From the NCBI GenBank assembly GCA_947095535.1, contig OX352774.1, forward strand, positions 40,192,496 through 40,256,495: a stretch of 64,000 nucleotides of DNA. Direction: 5' to 3'. Every line of letters begins with the position of its first letter. The first letter of the stretch is position 1. This stretch comes from Poecilobothrus nobilitatus. Lineage: Eukaryota; Arthropoda; Insecta; Diptera; Dolichopodidae. Below the pieces are notes generated by a model, which did not search any database, was not told where the DNA came from, and saw nothing but the letters and a program-made list of their open reading frames with translations. A program made the position numbers and the translations under genes. Below are positions 11,360 through 23,972 of this stretch, piece by piece.

Positions 11360-13762
11360 AATAAGTCGGTTACATCGACTTACTGTTACTTTTACTTGTT
11401 TTTTATGTTTAGTTGAACCGATGTTTTATTTTTTTGGCGGTATATTAGTAAAGTGATACAGGGTTAACCATTGATGTAGGATTTCTTTTTTTTTTGTTTT
11501 TTTTCTGTATAATAACTATTGTAAAAAGTACTTTGGTAACAATATATTTATAAAAACGTTTTAATAGTATATCTATCTAACTAAAAAAAAAAAAGAGTAA
11601 TAAAAATTAGGTATTCAAAAAAAAAAATTATTAGTATGAGTGTTTTTAAAATTAAATGATTGATTTTTTTAACTATAATTGAATAAACAAATAATAAATA
11701 AAAAATTAGTTATGTGAACATTTTTTTTCTCAAAGCTAACTCTAAATGGATTGAATTAAATTTAATAAAAAAAAAATAATTTGACTTTAATACTATATAA
11801 TTTGATTTGTTATAGTAAATGATTTAACTAAAAGGTATACATTTTTTTTTTTATTTGTAGTTTGTAATGGTAATTGAAAGTAAGAGTACAAAAAAATTTA
11901 TGCCTGTATAAAAAATATGCCTGTATTTATTAAATAAAATTTTTATATAAAATATTAAAACTTTCGTATACCTTACCTTTACCCCATACCTTAATAGCTT
12001 AATTTACTTTTACATGTTTTAAATTATTATTTCAAAGGTGATAATCATTATTAGATCCAACGTAAATTATTGAAATATTTTGCTGTCATTAAATATCTTA
12101 TTGATAAAAATTATATAGGGATTTTAAATAATGATTGTAATAAATGATTTGCTTATTTTAATATACATATTTATTTCCTATATTTAAAAAAAGAATTTAA
12201 AATAATAAAAAGATGTTTTAAATAGATTCACTTTTGAGTGGTTATAAAACATTATATCGGTTAGTTTAATTCATTTAATTCGAATTCATACTGAATCCCA
12301 AAATTACTCTTAGATACAAACAAAGAAAATTTAATTAGAGCACAGAGTGGAAAAATTCAAAAATATATTTTTAATTTGAAAACCAAACAAGACAAAGAAT
12401 GTTATCCCTCAAAAGATATTTTTATCGAAAGATTTAAACTGTCGAAATCTTCAAAATATTGAATCTCTTAATTAAAGTCTTTGATCCTCAATGCTCTTCC
12501 TTCAAAAGGTTGATCAAGAATTTCGAAACAAACAAAAAATTGAATGAAGGGGGGAGGGGATCTATTTTTACTCTTTTAGAAGGTATAGGATTTTAACTGT
12601 TTTTCAACTATAGTTTAGTTTTAATTCTATAAAATTGAAAACAAATAAGATAGACATAAAAATATTATAGAATTTTTAAGCTTTTAACGGTATTAGCCTA
12701 GCTATACTGTAGAGCTCTTTAGCTCGAAATTATAAGAGCTTAAAATCATTAATTATTAACAAAATTTAACATAAAGTCAAAAAAATATGTTAATTACATA
12801 GCATAACATTTTTCTTTACCAAAATTTTTTCCCTTTTCTTTCATTACATTATAGGTGTATAAGCACGTTGAATGTATATAAGCACGTTGAATGTATATAA
12901 GCACGTTGAATGTATAACAACTTTCCAAGTATCTTCCACTTTCTGAACAAAAACAATTCTATTTCACAAAGTCCTTAACAACATTTTAATAAAATCTTAT
13001 GATAAAAATTCAGAATTAATTATTTTATTATTGATAATTTGTTTTTATTTCAAGCCAAAACTTCTTTTCGATCTGTACAAAATCTTTACAGTATATTAAC
13101 AGAAAAATTCTATAATATTTTTATGTCATAGTCAGTTTTATTTGGTATCAATTTTATAGAACTTTTAAACTAAACTGTAATTAAAAAACAATTAAAGCCT
13201 CATAACTTCCAAATGAAGTTAAAATAAATCCTCCGCTTCTGTTCCATATATTTTATTTAGCTCGATATCCTCAATCACTCATTTGAAGGATTATTATCCT
13301 TCAATTAAAGGATAAACAATTAAAAGCCACAGGGAACAATTAAAAGCCACATAACCTGCATATAATAAGATCTCAGAATTTCGGTTAATTTGAATAAAAA
13401 AAAAATTAAAACTTTTTAAATTTCGAAAAATTCTATATTTAGTTTCTGAAAATTTTATGTATGTATGTATGTATGTTGTTGATAAATAAAAATTTAATTT
13501 TAAAGGTTATTTTAAAGTTTATATGACTGGTAGGTGGTACTATTATTTTAATTATTATCTAACCTTATAGTTTGTTATTTAAATATACGATACTCCAAAA
13601 AATTATTTCGATATGTGTATTTATAATATATTAAATTTCCTTCTGTACGTAATTCATTAATTTTACATTTTAATCAAATTTAACCTACATATTATATAAT
13701 ATATATATATAAAAATAAACTGTTATCAAACTGATATAAGTTATTTTCATGTTACCATATTA
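11360..13762. other. AT-rich spacer upstream of the S28 gene
   Basis: No gene seen. Contains a 19-bp triple repeat (12855-12916), a G-rich run near 12548 and a (TATG)n tract at 13457-13476. Any distal enhancer of the peptidase gene could lie here but nothing identifies one. Confidence 0.5.
12855..12916. repeat. 19-bp unit repeated three times
   Basis: The unit GTATATAAGCACGTTGAAT appears three times with a 19-bp period (AAGCACGTTGAAT at 12861, 12880 and 12899). Only the first unit differs, by one base. Confidence 0.95.
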
Positions 13763-13799
13763 TATAAAACTGTTATTAATTCAATCATTCAACTTCAGT
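13763..13799 (+). promoter_or_regulatory. Core promoter of the S28 peptidase gene: TATA box plus TCAGT initiator
   Basis: TATAAAA at 13763-13769 is followed by the arthropod initiator TCAGT at 13795-13799. If the A at 13797 is the start site, the TATA box begins at about -34, close to the usual position, and the 5' UTR is about 55 nt before the ATG at 13852. The spacing and the TCAGT motif are seen directly. Use as a promoter is inferred. Confidence 0.6.
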
Positions 13800-13851
13800 A
13801 AACTGAAATTAATTGTAAAGAGAATTTCTAAAATTTCTTTTAATTTTTAAA

Positions 13852-15821
13852 ATGAATTTTCTATACGTTTTAAAATTTATTTTATTTTTTTTATTAACAA
13901 ATGCACAAAGCATTTCTATTAAAACTGATTCAATTTTTCAAAGAACATTTAAAATTTTACATGAAGAACCGCCACCATTTAAAAAATTTATTGGACGAAA
14001 TTTAATTATAAATTCTGTTATTGAACAAAAAGTTGATAATTTTGATGAAAATAATAATGGAACATGGTTGATGCGTTATAAAGAAAATCCTAAACATTTT
14101 AAACCAGGCGGACCAATTTTCATATTTTTAGGTGGTGAATGGCAAATTTCAGATGGTGGTATAAGTGGTGGTCATTTTTATGATATGGCTGCTGAAAATA
14201 ATGCATATCTTTTTTATACAGAACACAGATATTATGGTAAAAGTTATCCAACTAAGTAAGCGCGTATTTTTCGGTGTATATAGTCTGTATTATTAAAATT
14301 AAATTTTGTTTTTATTTCAGAGATTTAACAACAAATAACTTAAAATATTTAAGTGTAAAACAATCTTTAGCTGATTTAGAACATTTTATTAATATTCAAA
14401 AGAAAAAACCAGAATTTAAGAATTCAAAAATTATAATAGCTGGTGGTTCTTATTCTGCAACAATGGTTGCATGGTTTCGTCAAAAATATCCAAAATTAAC
14501 TGTTGGTGGTTGGAGTTCAAGTGCACCATTATATGCAAAAGTTGATTTTAAAGGTTTTTAATTTTAAAATATACATTATATATACATATAGTTAATTTAT
14601 TATATACTTATTTTATTTAATATTTATATAAATATATATAAGAATATCTTGAAGTTACCGGACAATCAATTAAATTAGTTGGTGGTGAAAATTGTTATAA
14701 TCGAATTCAAAATGGTATTAAAGAAATGGAAGCAATGGTATATAGTGAAAAATATGATGAATTAAAATCATTATTAAATGTTTGTGATAATTTCGATGTA
14801 GAAAATAAATATGATATTATGACATTTTTTGGTACAATATCAAATATTGGAGGTGGTTTAGTTCAACAGAATCAGTAAATAATAAAGTATATAATTTTAA
14901 TATAATATCGTTTTAATTAAAATTTTCATTTTAAATTTTAGTAAAGAGATAAAAAACGAATGTAAATTAATATTAGAAGAAGAAAATGATCTTGATGGTG
15001 TTATAAAGTGGTTACGATCATATGTTGGAAATAATTGTGAAGATTTTACATATAAAAGTAATATTGAAGAACTTAATTACACAATTAATTCTAGTAAAAG
15101 TAAGTTTTTGTCTTTAAAAAAAAATATTACTATATACTTATATTGAATAAATAATGTATACATATTTAAGTATATAGACAATGGATTTATCAAACATGTA
15201 ATGAATTTGGTTGGTATCAAACAACTGGTTCAGAAAGTCAACCATTTGGAAAAGAAGCTCCAATAGATTTACAAGAAAAATGGTGTGAAGATCTTTTTGG
15301 GTATATATATACATAAATATCTTTTACAATTTTTTATTTATATTTTACAAAATACATATATATATAATATATATTATATCTATACATAAATTAAGATAAA
15401 TTAAGATCAAATATACTTTAAAACAAATATATTTGATTTTTTATTAGAATTTCAAAAGAAAAACTAAATGAAAATATCAAAAAAACAAATGAATTTTATG
15501 GTGGTTGGAAATCGAATGTAACAAATGTTTTCTTTACACATGGTGCATTAGATCCATGGAGTGCTATGGGACTTCATATAAATGATGATGGAGAAAATAA
15601 TATGATACCTTGTAAGTATATAGTATATTATATATCTATAGATAGTATATAGTGAAAATTTATTTTTTGTATAATGATTTTACTTTAATTTTTAATTCGT
15701 TAATTAATTTTCAGTTTATTCCCATTGTAATGATCTTGCTTCCATTAGTGATAATGATACAAAAGAAATGAGAGCATCAAAAGAGAAAATAAGTAAACTA
15801 ATTAAAAAATGGTTAAATTAA
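13852..15821 (+). CDS. Secreted serine peptidase of family S28 (K12H4.7 / thymus-specific serine protease-like), 7 exons
   Basis: Seven exons join in frame to 475 residues: 13852-14255, 14321-14553, 14643-14874, 14942-15099, 15171-15300, 15448-15611, 15715-15821 (stop TAA). All six introns are GT..AG, AT-rich and 65-147 bp. Residues 1-18 are a hydrophobic signal peptide (MNFLYVLKF...LLTNAQ). S28 hallmarks follow in order: GGPIFIFLGGEW (86-97), EHRYYGKSYP (124-133), nucleophile motif AGGSYS with Ser180, WIYQTCNEFGWYQT (347-360), GALDPWS with Asp421 and SHCNDL with His444. These match the catalytic triad of family S28, alpha/beta-hydrolase-type peptidases that cut after proline or act as lysosomal/secreted aminopeptidases. 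The length is normal for the family (about 480-500). Possible N-glycosylation sites are N69, N335, N339 and N409. The start is the first ATG after the initiator and opens directly into the signal peptide. I see no frameshift or premature stop. Which S28 subtype it is, and its substrate, cannot be read from the sequence. Confidence 0.95.
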
Positions 15822-15887
15822 ATTTTGAGAGTTGTTAAAGGTATATAATTATTTACACATAAATATATTTGTATAAAGAAAAAGATT

Positions 15888-15893
15888 AATAAA
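15888..15893 (+). terminator. Poly(A) signal AATAAA of the S28 peptidase gene
   Basis: A canonical AATAAA lies 67 nt after the TAA stop and is followed by a T-rich stretch (15899-15912). It would give a short 3' UTR. In such AT-rich DNA the hexamer is common by chance, but this one sits where a poly(A) signal is expected. Confidence 0.5.
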
Positions 15894-16261
15894 TACGTCT
15901 TTATTTTTAATTTTAAAATTCGTTTAATATATTGACTGTCAATTTTATTTTTTTTTTGTATTAAAGCTGTACACCAACTTCATTCTTCATCAAATATGGC
16001 AAATTAAAACATGGAATTTTGTCTAAATAATATAAAAAAATGAATTGAGAGTTGAACAATGAAAGAAAAAAGATCTAATGGTTAACTAGTAATGAATACA
16101 GTTATTTGCTATGAATTAAATGATATCATTGAGAGTTTTCATTATCACCTACCAGTTAATTCATTTCCATAGTAGCAGTCTAATAGCTATTTTATCCAGA
16201 TTATATCACATGTTGTCTAGCCTATTTAATTTAAATTATAAATATTTTCGTTTTATAGTGT

Positions 16262-16950
16262 TAGGATGGTGCTATTCGGGTTGGCCACGAAATCCCAAAT
16301 ACAAATCTCAAATACAAAATCTTAACATGCCAAAATCCCAAATACCAAAATCCCAAACTACTTTCGTTATCATAATTCTTTTTGAATTTTTTTATTTCAG
16401 ATGTGGGTCGATTTAATCAAAAAAAAAAAATTGATTGCAAAAATTGTAGAAAAAAAATTAAAAAAAAAAAAAATTCCAAAATTCAAAATTTAATGGGAAA
16501 CATTTTAAATAGCCCTAAAAACACCCGCTAAACAAGTTATTGTGACTCTATGATTTTGTAACGAACTGTTAAATCGCTCTTAACATCTTTTTAGATACAC
16601 ATTTCAACAACAAGGCATTTAAAATAGTCCGCACTACCACCCCAAACCCCCGCTTAACAAATTATTAAAACTCACATTTTGAAACCAATTATAAAATCTC
16701 TTCTAATTCTGGCATATATATATATCTGGCATATATATATCTGGCATATATATATATATACATATTCTGGGAAAAGCGGCAATTCTGGTTTTAAATCCAA
16801 ATCAAAATTCAAAACGAACCATAATATCAAAACTACTTTGGGATTTTAGAATTTTGGGATTTTGGAATTTTGGGATTTTGGAATTTGGGATTTTTTTTTT
16901 TTGGCATTTTGTGGCGCTCCCTGCTTTTCATATCCATAGTCCATAGTATT
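16262..16950. repeat. Fold-back element with inverted arms of an AATCCCAAA minisatellite
   Basis: The left arm (16285-16362) reads AAATCCCAAA repeatedly, after GGTTGGCCACGAAATCCC. The right arm (16835-16895) reads TTTTGGGATT repeatedly, followed by GGCATTTTGTGGCGCTCCC. The complement of that right end resembles the left end (GCCACnAAAT), so the two arms form an imperfect inverted repeat about 0.5 kb apart. Between them are poly(A) and a TCTGGCATATAT repeat (16708-16762). No protein is encoded, and the frame at 16120-16416 crosses the left arm by chance. Confidence 0.55.
16708..16762. repeat. TCTGGCATATATAT minisatellite
   Basis: Three copies of TCTGGC followed by an (AT)n run of varying length, inside the fold-back element. 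Confidence 0.9.
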
Positions 16951-17809
16951 AGGATATACATAAATCCATAGTGTTATGATTTGCATATGACGATTCAAAC
17001 TTTTAGACATTGATTACAAGTTAATTAAATGGTTATAGTTAAATTGTTGGTCAAGGTAATGTTTTACATTAATTATTTTAGGATTTTGAAATATAAAGAA
17101 AAGAAAAAATTTAACCCTTTAAAACTTTTTTTAAATTTTAAATCAAAAATGACTAAATTTTTTTTTTGTTTTTTAAATTGTTCTAAGGTTTTCCAATTGA
17201 ACAATTCAAACATACATACTTTTATTCATATTCTATATTTGTATTTGAGAGAATATTCTTATTAGGAAAACTCAGAAACAAACAAAATAAAAACTTGTAT
17301 TCTTTTCGTGTTTTTGTTTATATTTACTTTTTTAAATGTTTTTCCAAAAAAAAAAAAAAAAAAAATAAAAATACAAAAGAGCAAATCTTAAAAACGTGTT
17401 TACTTACAATAAAAATTATTTAAATATTTTGTTGGAAAATAAAAATTTGTTATTTTAAAAAAACAATATATGTATATTTAGGTGGGTTATATAAACATTA
17501 AAAGAATTACATATATGGTATACCAACCATATATTGTCAACATTATTGTGTTTACTTATATGTATATGTATTATATATGATGAAGACAATCTTACATCAA
17601 TATATCATCAAGTTTAAAATAATGTTTTGTATGTTGATTTGCCAAAAATGACTTTTGGTGACTTATGATAAACGCCAACTAATAATAAATTTAAAGCATT
17701 ACATTTTGGGTATTTACTAGAATAATACATAGCCATAAGTATCTATTATATGTTTAACAGTTTTGATAAAATATACCTATATATACATTATATATATTTT
17801 TTTGCAAGG
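16951..17809. other. AT-rich spacer, no gene seen
   Basis: Poly(A) at 17347-17366 and TA-rich tracts. The Phe/Lys-rich open frame 17029-17265 has no recognisable domain. Confidence 0.5.
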
Positions 17810-17810
17810 G

Positions 17811-18010
17811 TAGGTGGAAATCTTGAAGGTACGAATGAGATCAACGTATGAATTTCCTTTGGTATAGTGTTGGATTTTAACTAACCAAACGCCACCTCCA
17901 TATTAAACCAAATATTAGATTAGAACCTATCATGGCACAATGTACTGTTTGGTTTGGATTTGGAAAATGGGAATAAAGGAAATTGGGAAATATGGGAAGT
18001 TACTGGATGT
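17811..18010 (+). repeat. Dispersed repeat family D
   Basis: AGGGTAGGTGGAAATCTTGAA, TTTGGTATAGTGTTGGATTT, AACCAAACGCCACC and a final GGAAAATGGGAATAAAGGAA segment recur in the same order at 45150-45370, and partly at 52632-52830 and 9455-9560. Class is unknown. No tRNA boxes, inverted ends or coding capacity are seen. Confidence 0.6.
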
Positions 18011-18014
18011 TGAG

Positions 18015-19309
18015 CGGATTTAGAATAAAGACGATTTTGATGTTCTTATACACGTTTTGATTGCACTGTTTTTGGGATATTTCGGGTGTTAAGCTAATCC
18101 TTATTCGAGCTGTACGCATAACAAACGCATTCATTAAAAATCAAATATTTGGTTTACCCATTCATGTGGTTTATCCTTAGTTGGATGAATTCCATTTTGC
18201 ACCAAATAAGCAAACTTTAACTTGACGGTCAGAATTACTGTTAACTATATTTAAAAACATCATTTTGAAATAATTAAACGTAGGTATAATTAAATAAAAT
18301 TAACTTTCGGTTGATAAAATGTATTTAAATAATTCACCTCCAAATTGTTATTGTAAAATTAATTTTACTTTTTTGATTAGAATGATACTAACATAATTTT
18401 TTTAAGAGCTAATAGGCTGACCGCCATATTTTATAAGTAAATTAACACATAAAGAGCCATATATTGAGCAGTATATGTAAATAGATTATTTTATTTGTAT
18501 TTATTAAGTATATTTTTATGAACATTTTATATTTTTAATATAAAACACCGACGGAAAATCAACTTGTGTATAGCGATAGGAGTATATATTCAATTCAAAA
18601 TCTGACGACATTTGAATTATTAATATGTATATAGATACACGTGGAAGGTTTTAACATGGTTCATAAAATTGACAAAAAAAAATATATATATATACATATA
18701 TGTATTATATATATATACGCTTTATATATTATAAAATTTATGTACACTTCATATATAATATATATTACATATATAGATATAATACTCGTGAAAGTTAAAA
18801 AATAATAAATTAAATTCAAAGATATATGGAAGATGAAAATGATTAGACCATTAAGATCACATCAAGTAGCCTTTTACTGAATATGTCTCAAATTTTACGT
18901 AAATTTTACTAACTATATATATATAATAGTTAATAAATGTTAATGCAAAGTTTTGGTGTAATTTAGAGCTATAAATATTAGTATGACAACTTAAATTTTT
19001 AGGTACTATTATTGACCCAATTAATGTAATGTTGCGTGTTATCCATATTTGCTGAAACATCGGAGTAATTTGACTTTTTATACACAGATATCTAGTAGGT
19101 AACGCCACTTGTTCTATTGAACTAATATAAATTATGCCTCCCCTCAGACGTATTGCCCCGTTCCAAAGTATTCCGAAAGGAGCAACTTCTTTTTCAATGA
19201 AAATTCCAAGGAGGTCTGAAACTGATTATACAACTTATTCATTGCAAAGATTATACAACTTTGAATTGCAAAGATGTGGAATATGGAATAAGGAATAAAA
19301 CCCTATTTT
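18015..19309. other. AT-rich spacer, no gene seen
   Basis: Strong TA alternation at 18677-18790, which would be locally flexible or cruciform-prone. The minus-strand frame 18857-19108 has no recognisable family. Confidence 0.5.
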
Positions 19310-19490
19310 AATTGTGTATCCTACCCCTTATCAGAGCTATTAGGGAACTATAGCCTCTCAAAGTTTGGAAAATGCCCTATTTTCAAATGTCTATATATCT
19401 CAAGTTCTGCTTAATAATATGCTTAAAAATGTTTTGCAATTCAGTATTTGTATTTACCGTTATGTGGAAATAAAATTTTTAACATTATAA
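19310..19490 (-). mobile_element. Dispersed repeat, C family fragment
   Basis: On the minus strand this matches the core of the C elements: the 'gaggctatagttcc' block, the GGGCATTTTCC block and the ATAACGGTAAATACAAAT block, in the same order as at 30590-30740. Both ends are missing. Confidence 0.55.
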
Positions 19491-19597
19491 TTATACATTG
19501 TATTAACAAGTTTCCTTAATTATATACAGTATCCTGAAAATTGAAGAAAGTGTCTCACCTTTTTTCACAATTTTTTTTACACGTAAAATTTTCTGTT

Positions 19598-19837
19598 TTT
19601 TCATAATGGCTGTGTAATGTCGTTGTCACATTACCATTGCAAGGCTATGTAATGTCCTTGTCACATTGCCATATAAATGTGACAAGAACATGTCACAGCC
19701 TTTCCTTTGCAGGTCTTGCTGTAAATGTCGTTATGGGGAATTATTCTTCCCTTGGAGTTTACAACGTTATTAAACACTCCCTTGGTGTTTACAACGTATT
19801 CAATACGCTATTACCCATTAGGCGACCCAAGTCCCCA
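19598..19837 (-). mobile_element. tRNA-derived SINE, head type 2, rearranged copy
   Basis: Contains the conserved tail of this family on the minus strand (ACGACATTTACAGC, AGGCTGTGACATG, TTGTCACATT) and head remnants near 19800-19837. The segment around ATGTCnTTGTCACATT is duplicated (19617 and 19650), and so is CCCTTGGnGTTTACAACGT (19749 and 19779). The open frame 19637-19960 runs through it and is not a gene. Confidence 0.55.
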
Positions 19838-19839
19838 CA

Positions 19840-22535
19840 TAGAATTCTAAGAAAAATTAGAAAATCTGTGCTTTTAAAATCCTTGGTTTCATATTTTGCC
19901 AATGAAATAATTACATTTACAGCTATTAATTTTTTTTCTCTTTTTTGTAATTTTAGGTAAATAGGTAATTATTAAAAACTTTTATATTACTTAATTTATT
20001 ATTATGTTCTTGCATACATAAGTTATAAATCTAAGTACAATCTACATGAGTTATTTTAGCTTGTTTTATATTTTCAAATAAATAAAGAAATAAGAATTAA
20101 ATCTTTGTCTTCTTGATAAAATTTTAAATTGGTATGAACATAAGATTTAATTTTTTTCCAGAAAATAATATTATTTATTTTGTATCAGACATTTTTGCTT
20201 AAACCAAGCATCAGTTATGTCGTTCATTTACTGAACTATCACTAATTAATTGAAAAAGTCATCATTTACAAGGTTTAGTATATTAGTAAATGATGTTAGA
20301 TGTTAGGAAAACTTAATACTTATTGGTTACTAACACTCTTAGTAACTACTTATTATTGCTGGTGATGGTCTTAATAATAATAAAAAAAAATTTTTTTTTT
20401 ACTTTTAAAAAAAAAACAAAAACAAGAATCTAAACATTGTAAACATGTAAGATAAATTGCAATGAAAAATTAATCATGCAGACTATGAGAATTTACCATC
20501 CTCGCTAGTCGGGTAAAATCTGGCTCTCACTGTTAATTTGTTAACGTTAATATAGAAGAGTTCAGAACTTGAGTTAGTCTCTCTCAGCATGCGTGAAATC
20601 GGATCAAATTTGCCGTAGTTTGTAGAGTGGTGTGACACATTAAAAAGTTCGACCGATCTCAAATTATTCAGATTTTCTCTATGTCTACCTCATTTGTTCG
20701 CGAATAGAAGGGTAGTTGATATCACCGCCAAACAATCTGCTGAACGAATATGATATCAATATATTGCAATAGTCTGTGTGTTTAAGCATTATTTTAATAT
20801 ATAAACTTGTATCCTTTTGTTTCGAAATGAAAAAAAATACTAATACAAATTTAATAATTATATTTGATAGAATTTATTTGCGCGGTCATCAAAAAACGCA
20901 CTAAAATTGCAAAAAAAAAACAAAAATATATAAATAAAAAATTATGAGTTCAAATACCGTGATTAAATTTTTGCATAATAAATTAATAAAATAAGAGTTT
21001 TTTTTTTTTTGTATTTTAAAAAAAAAAACAAAAAAAAAATTTTACAAAGTTGAGCGATAAATTTTAATTTTTTTTATTTTTTTTCCCCGTAAAATATCAA
21101 TATGCAATTTTTAAGAGTTTTTTTTTTATTAATTTTTGCATCATTTTTGTTTACACTAAATTTTATTTTCAATTTCTTTTTTTTGCTCATTTATGGATTT
21201 GTTTATAAATTTTTTGAATTAATTTGCTGCTGGATCGACATTTGTACGTTAAATTAATAATTACCTATATATATATATGTATATATATAATTTTATATAA
21301 AAGGAAAGAGTTTAGGAGAAACTAATTCATAGAAGATACTTTCAAAAAATTTAATAAAATTTTTAATCCACCGAACTTTTTTTTTTTTTCTACACCTCTT
21401 TGCTGATTTTACACAATTATTTTATGATACGAAAATTTATAGATTTTTTTTTTCTTCCATACTAAATGCAGTAATTTTGTGTTCTTTTCTTTTTTTTTCT
21501 TTTGATACTAAAAATGATTTTATATTTAAAAAAGATATGTTTTGGTATTTACTGACTATGGGAAGAACCAATGAGCTCCACCACACATACTTTTTATGGT
21601 AATATAGGTTGCATATTGAGTAAATGTTTAAAAAAAAAATCATGAAAGATAAAATTTATGGGTTCACTTTTATTTACATAATAGTGAAAACAAAATTTGA
21701 AATGGTATGTTTAATCTTGCGTTACGTTTTGTATGAGCTTTAATTTTTTATGTATAAGAAAAAGCATTGTTTGGTCTGTGAAAGGGGTGGAAGAATAAGT
21801 ACAACTATGATGGGACAACGCTTTTGTGCGGTGTTGATTGGAGGAAAATGTTAATTTGTTTTTTGAATTTTTTATATTGTATAGTAATATTGACGTCTTT
21901 CAGTTGAGGATACAGATGCAACCAGATGCCAGAAATTCCACATGTGGCTTATGAATACATTTTCAAGATATATAGTTTTTCATTTAGGAATTTCATCCGA
22001 ATAGAGTTGAGCATTTTGTACTACTTCTTGATCCTCTGGCGGAAATTTTTAAACGAGGAAGAATGTGAAAATATAAATTTAATAAATTTGAATAAAATAA
22101 TTGTAAATTTGTACATTGTGTGTTTGAATTGTATATATACAAATATGACTTTTTTGTATTTTGAATATTTTCGGTAATCATAAATGGTAATTGGAAATAA
22201 TTTTATATTTTGATTTATTCATATTTTATAGTAATATCTTTATTACCATCTTATAAATACCCTTTAATCATATAATATTAAAGCATACAATTTTAAAATT
22301 TTAATGATATCAAAATTACAATAAATATGCATAAAGCAAAATAACAAGACATGATGAAATCAGAAAGAGCAACACTGATATTATTAATCGAAAAGGAATG
22401 AACATTCAAAAAATGTGGTTCTAAAAAATATACAGTGCATTAGTAAATTAAATATTTCTGTTTTCTATATTTTATTTCCAAGATTCTTCTATCCATTCTC
22501 AAGAAGAACTGGAAAAGATTTTAAAAAATCACAGG
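19840..22535. other. Spacer, with a less AT-rich patch at 20460-20760
   Basis: Mostly AT-rich with long poly(A)/poly(T) runs (20381-20420, 20997-21080). The patch 20460-20760 has many more G and C and mixed sequence but no open frame of note. It could be a non-coding exon, an untranslated region or an old repeat. Around 21545 a short ACTGACTATGGGA block resembles the SINE tail at 3770. Confidence 0.45.
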
Positions 22536-22539
22536 ATCC

Positions 22540-22860
22540 AGTAAAAAATAAACTGAAAACTTTAACAGGATAACTGTCGAGACACTGCTGCAGCGAAGCA
22601 TATTACTTTACCGAATATGAACTGTCAGCAATAAACCTTCTATAGATTTTTTACTTTCTTAGAAGCATTTGGGTTGATAGAAGTATTATAAGTTGAAGTA
22701 AAACCCACAAATTATGTAGTAACAGACGGAGCATAATAGATTTACATCAAAAGATCGTAGTGTTACTTACACTCCTTAAACTACAATTTAATTAAATCCC
22801 AAATCTTATTCTCTAACAATTTTGCAGATTTTACTACCTTATTTAACCTATCTAATTGTT
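22540..22860. repeat. Dispersed repeat family I, copy 1
   Basis: The stretch CTTTACCGAATATGAACTG...CAATAAACCTTCTATAGATTTTT...TTTCTTA resembles 63575-63640, where CTTTACCGAAAATGAAGTG...AATAAACTATCTAAAGATTTTT...TTTCTTA occurs in the same order. Class is unknown. Confidence 0.4.
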
Positions 22861-23554
22861 TTTTTATAAAAGAAAATATTATAACGAATTTATTATATTT
22901 ATTATAAACATTTAATTGTCAGAGTCAACTTTTTTTGAAATATCTTACGTTTTTGAAATATCTAAGTTTTGTGAACAATCTGACATTTTGCATATTATAT
23001 AGATTTAGTTTTTGTGCTAAAACTGTAATACGAGTTGTAATATGTATTTTTATAAATTGCAATAAGCAATTAAAATCAATTTAAAAATTTAAAAAAAAAA
23101 AAAAAACATCTATTATAAAACAGATGATAAAAATTAAGTGAATATAAACAAAATATATAATTTTTTTTTAATGCTTTTATAATGCAGAATTTAGACTAGT
23201 GTAAATTTGTATATAGAATTATATAGCAATGCAACATACAATCTTATTTTATAAATTCTGAAAGTTTTAAAAATACAATTTATTGATTTTGGCTTACTTA
23301 AGACTATTATAAATTATTAATGTCTAAAAAATTCTTTTTAATATAATCATTAGAAATTAATTGTTTGATTTATAATAATTTTTTCTAAAATTTACAATTA
23401 GTTTGCAGAAATGTTTAAAGGTTATGGAAAAAAAAAAAAACTAAAATTGATTTGGTTGTTGATATATAGATAGATAAAAAAAATAGTTGCTACAGTAGAG
23501 GTATTTTTGATTATAATAGATTACCGGTCACTGATAACAATTTAATAATTATTA

Positions 23555-23972
23555 TTTTTCACTCCTATAAGAAGCATAGGGCATTCACTAAGTCATTTAT
23601 TTATTATTCATATTTAACTAAGCTTCAGTTTCTGGAATCATTATTTCACTAAGCCGTTGATTATTCGGTTGTATATAGCAATTGTACAATACTATGAGAC
23701 ATTTTTTTTTATTTGTACGCTATCTATTATCTTATACAAGAATTATGGTTTATTATTATTTTGTTATATATATTACAATATGATATTAATTATAATTTGT
23801 AAGAGATATGAACTTATTTTTAATTTAATTATATTCTACTATAATTATATATATTGAAAAATGTCTATTATTTTTTATTAATCTATATGATCCAGCCGGG
23901 GTTTGAACCCGAGACCTTTCGTATGAAAGGTCATTGTTTTAACAACTACACCATTGGTTGGATTAAGCGCAT
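23555..23972 (-). mobile_element. tRNA-derived SINE, head type 1 with tail type b
   Basis: Minus-strand head (23972 to 23886): A-box-like TGGTGTAGTTGTTAAAA and B-box GGGTTCAAACCCC. The body runs through a TA-rich section to a conserved tail at 23700-23560 containing AATCAACGGCTTAGTG and TGCCCTATGCTTCTTATAG. The same layout is seen at 41513-41945 and, on the plus strand, 60376-60748. The frame 23854-24072 overlaps the head by chance. Confidence 0.75.
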
